A DNA stretch of 64,000 bases from Colias croceus. Lineage: Eukaryota; Arthropoda; Insecta; Lepidoptera; Pieridae. The stretch is from contig NC_059548.1 of NCBI RefSeq assembly GCF_905220415.1, positions 10,976,501-11,040,500 of the forward strand, written 5' to 3'. This document shows, piece after piece, positions 63,436-64,000 of this stretch. Both the position numbers and the translations under genes were made by a program. The notes beneath the pieces are model-generated. The model ran no database searches and was not told the DNA's origin. It saw only the letters and a list, made by a program, of their open reading frames with translations. Position 1 is the first letter of the stretch, and each line of letters opens with the position of its first letter.

Positions 63436-64000
63436 CGTGTATAGTGCAATGCCATTGAGGTACAGTATTAAAGGTAAGTTAGTAAGTAGTTCTACTTGAT
63501 ATGTAAATTGATTTAATGAAAGATATAGAATAATACTGAACATTTAATCAGAAGAATAAGTGGTAAATCAATGACAATTCAGTTACCGAACACATTTCAA
63601 AAATAAACTTCTCGAACTACTACTTTGCAAAACAAATTGAATAAACACTAAAAATTGTTAAGAAAGAAAAATCTCCACGGCGTAAAATGTCAACCAATTA
63701 AGAACAACATCCCACAAAGGACACCTACTTGCTGTTTACTTGCTTGACCTTTAACATCCTCCCTTTACGAAATTACGAGCGACGCCCTAAGGCTTCGTTC
63801 CGCCCACGCACACGGGTGAAACTCTATTTCATTTTTCATATCCAAAGCTGGATCAAATACTTATAACAGAATTATCCTGAAATGTATTTACTTCAACGTG
63901 TATATTATCTGACTTTTACTGAGATCTATTCTTGCGTCCATTTGGCAAATGTTACGGTCTAATAATAATGTCGTTTTTTTATTTGTGACAGGAAGGCGAA
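63436..64000. other. Window end, non-coding
   Basis: AT-rich, with a short GC-richer patch near 63775-63830. Nothing recognised. Confidence 0.4.

Overview
The window looks like nuclear DNA of a moth or butterfly. AT-rich introns surround very GC-rich coding exons. The interspersed repeats include several kinds I associate with Lepidoptera: RTE-like tails containing 'cggcttcgcccg', an 'accgactt...aggaggagg' repeat, and piggyBac, hAT-type and foldback elements. The order comes from pattern recognition, not a database search. No rRNA gene, tRNA gene or CRISPR array was seen.

Two conserved single-copy genes lie tail to tail. On the + strand, 249-18604 holds a complete 14-exon gene for the GATOR2 subunit MIOS/mio (902 aa by my splicing). 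It has a WD40 propeller, an alpha-solenoid and a C-terminal zinc-ribbon/RING. On the - strand, 37111 down to 23789 holds 16 coding exons of class IIa histone deacetylase HDAC4 (912 aa from the first visible ATG). It keeps the MEF2-binding segment, three 14-3-3 sites and the full catalytic domain. The first visible HDAC4 coding exon starts at a splice acceptor, so at least one more 5' exon lies upstream. All or part of 37-64 kb is therefore probably HDAC4 first intron and 5' regulatory DNA. I found no other host coding exon there.

Mobile DNA fills much of the rest. Two LTR retrotransposons look very young, because their paired LTRs are identical by eye. One is a Ty3/gypsy-type element (11121-16214) lying antisense in mio intron 12. 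The other is a Ty1/copia element (40352-44903) with a CTTTG target duplication, a half-tRNA initiator-Met primer site and one intact 1321-aa ORF. Older material includes a 5'-truncated jockey-like LINE, other reverse-transcriptase scraps, an internally deleted piggyBac copy with TTAA duplications, a hAT-type MITE with an 8-bp target duplication, and several inverted-repeat or foldback elements.

The most interesting observations are these. A stop-free 87-nt HDAC4 intron divisible by three could be retained as an exitron. A 28-bp minisatellite starts exactly at the mio exon 5 splice donor and recreates CAG|GTAG at almost every junction. A 1.2-kb foldback element in an HDAC4 intron carries a palindromic array of TTTTCCGG-type motifs. 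The gypsy-type element has a textbook A_AAA_AAC slippery site followed directly by the gag stop. Exact MEF2 consensus sites lie upstream of the MEF2 corepressor HDAC4. All exon joins and identities were read by hand.
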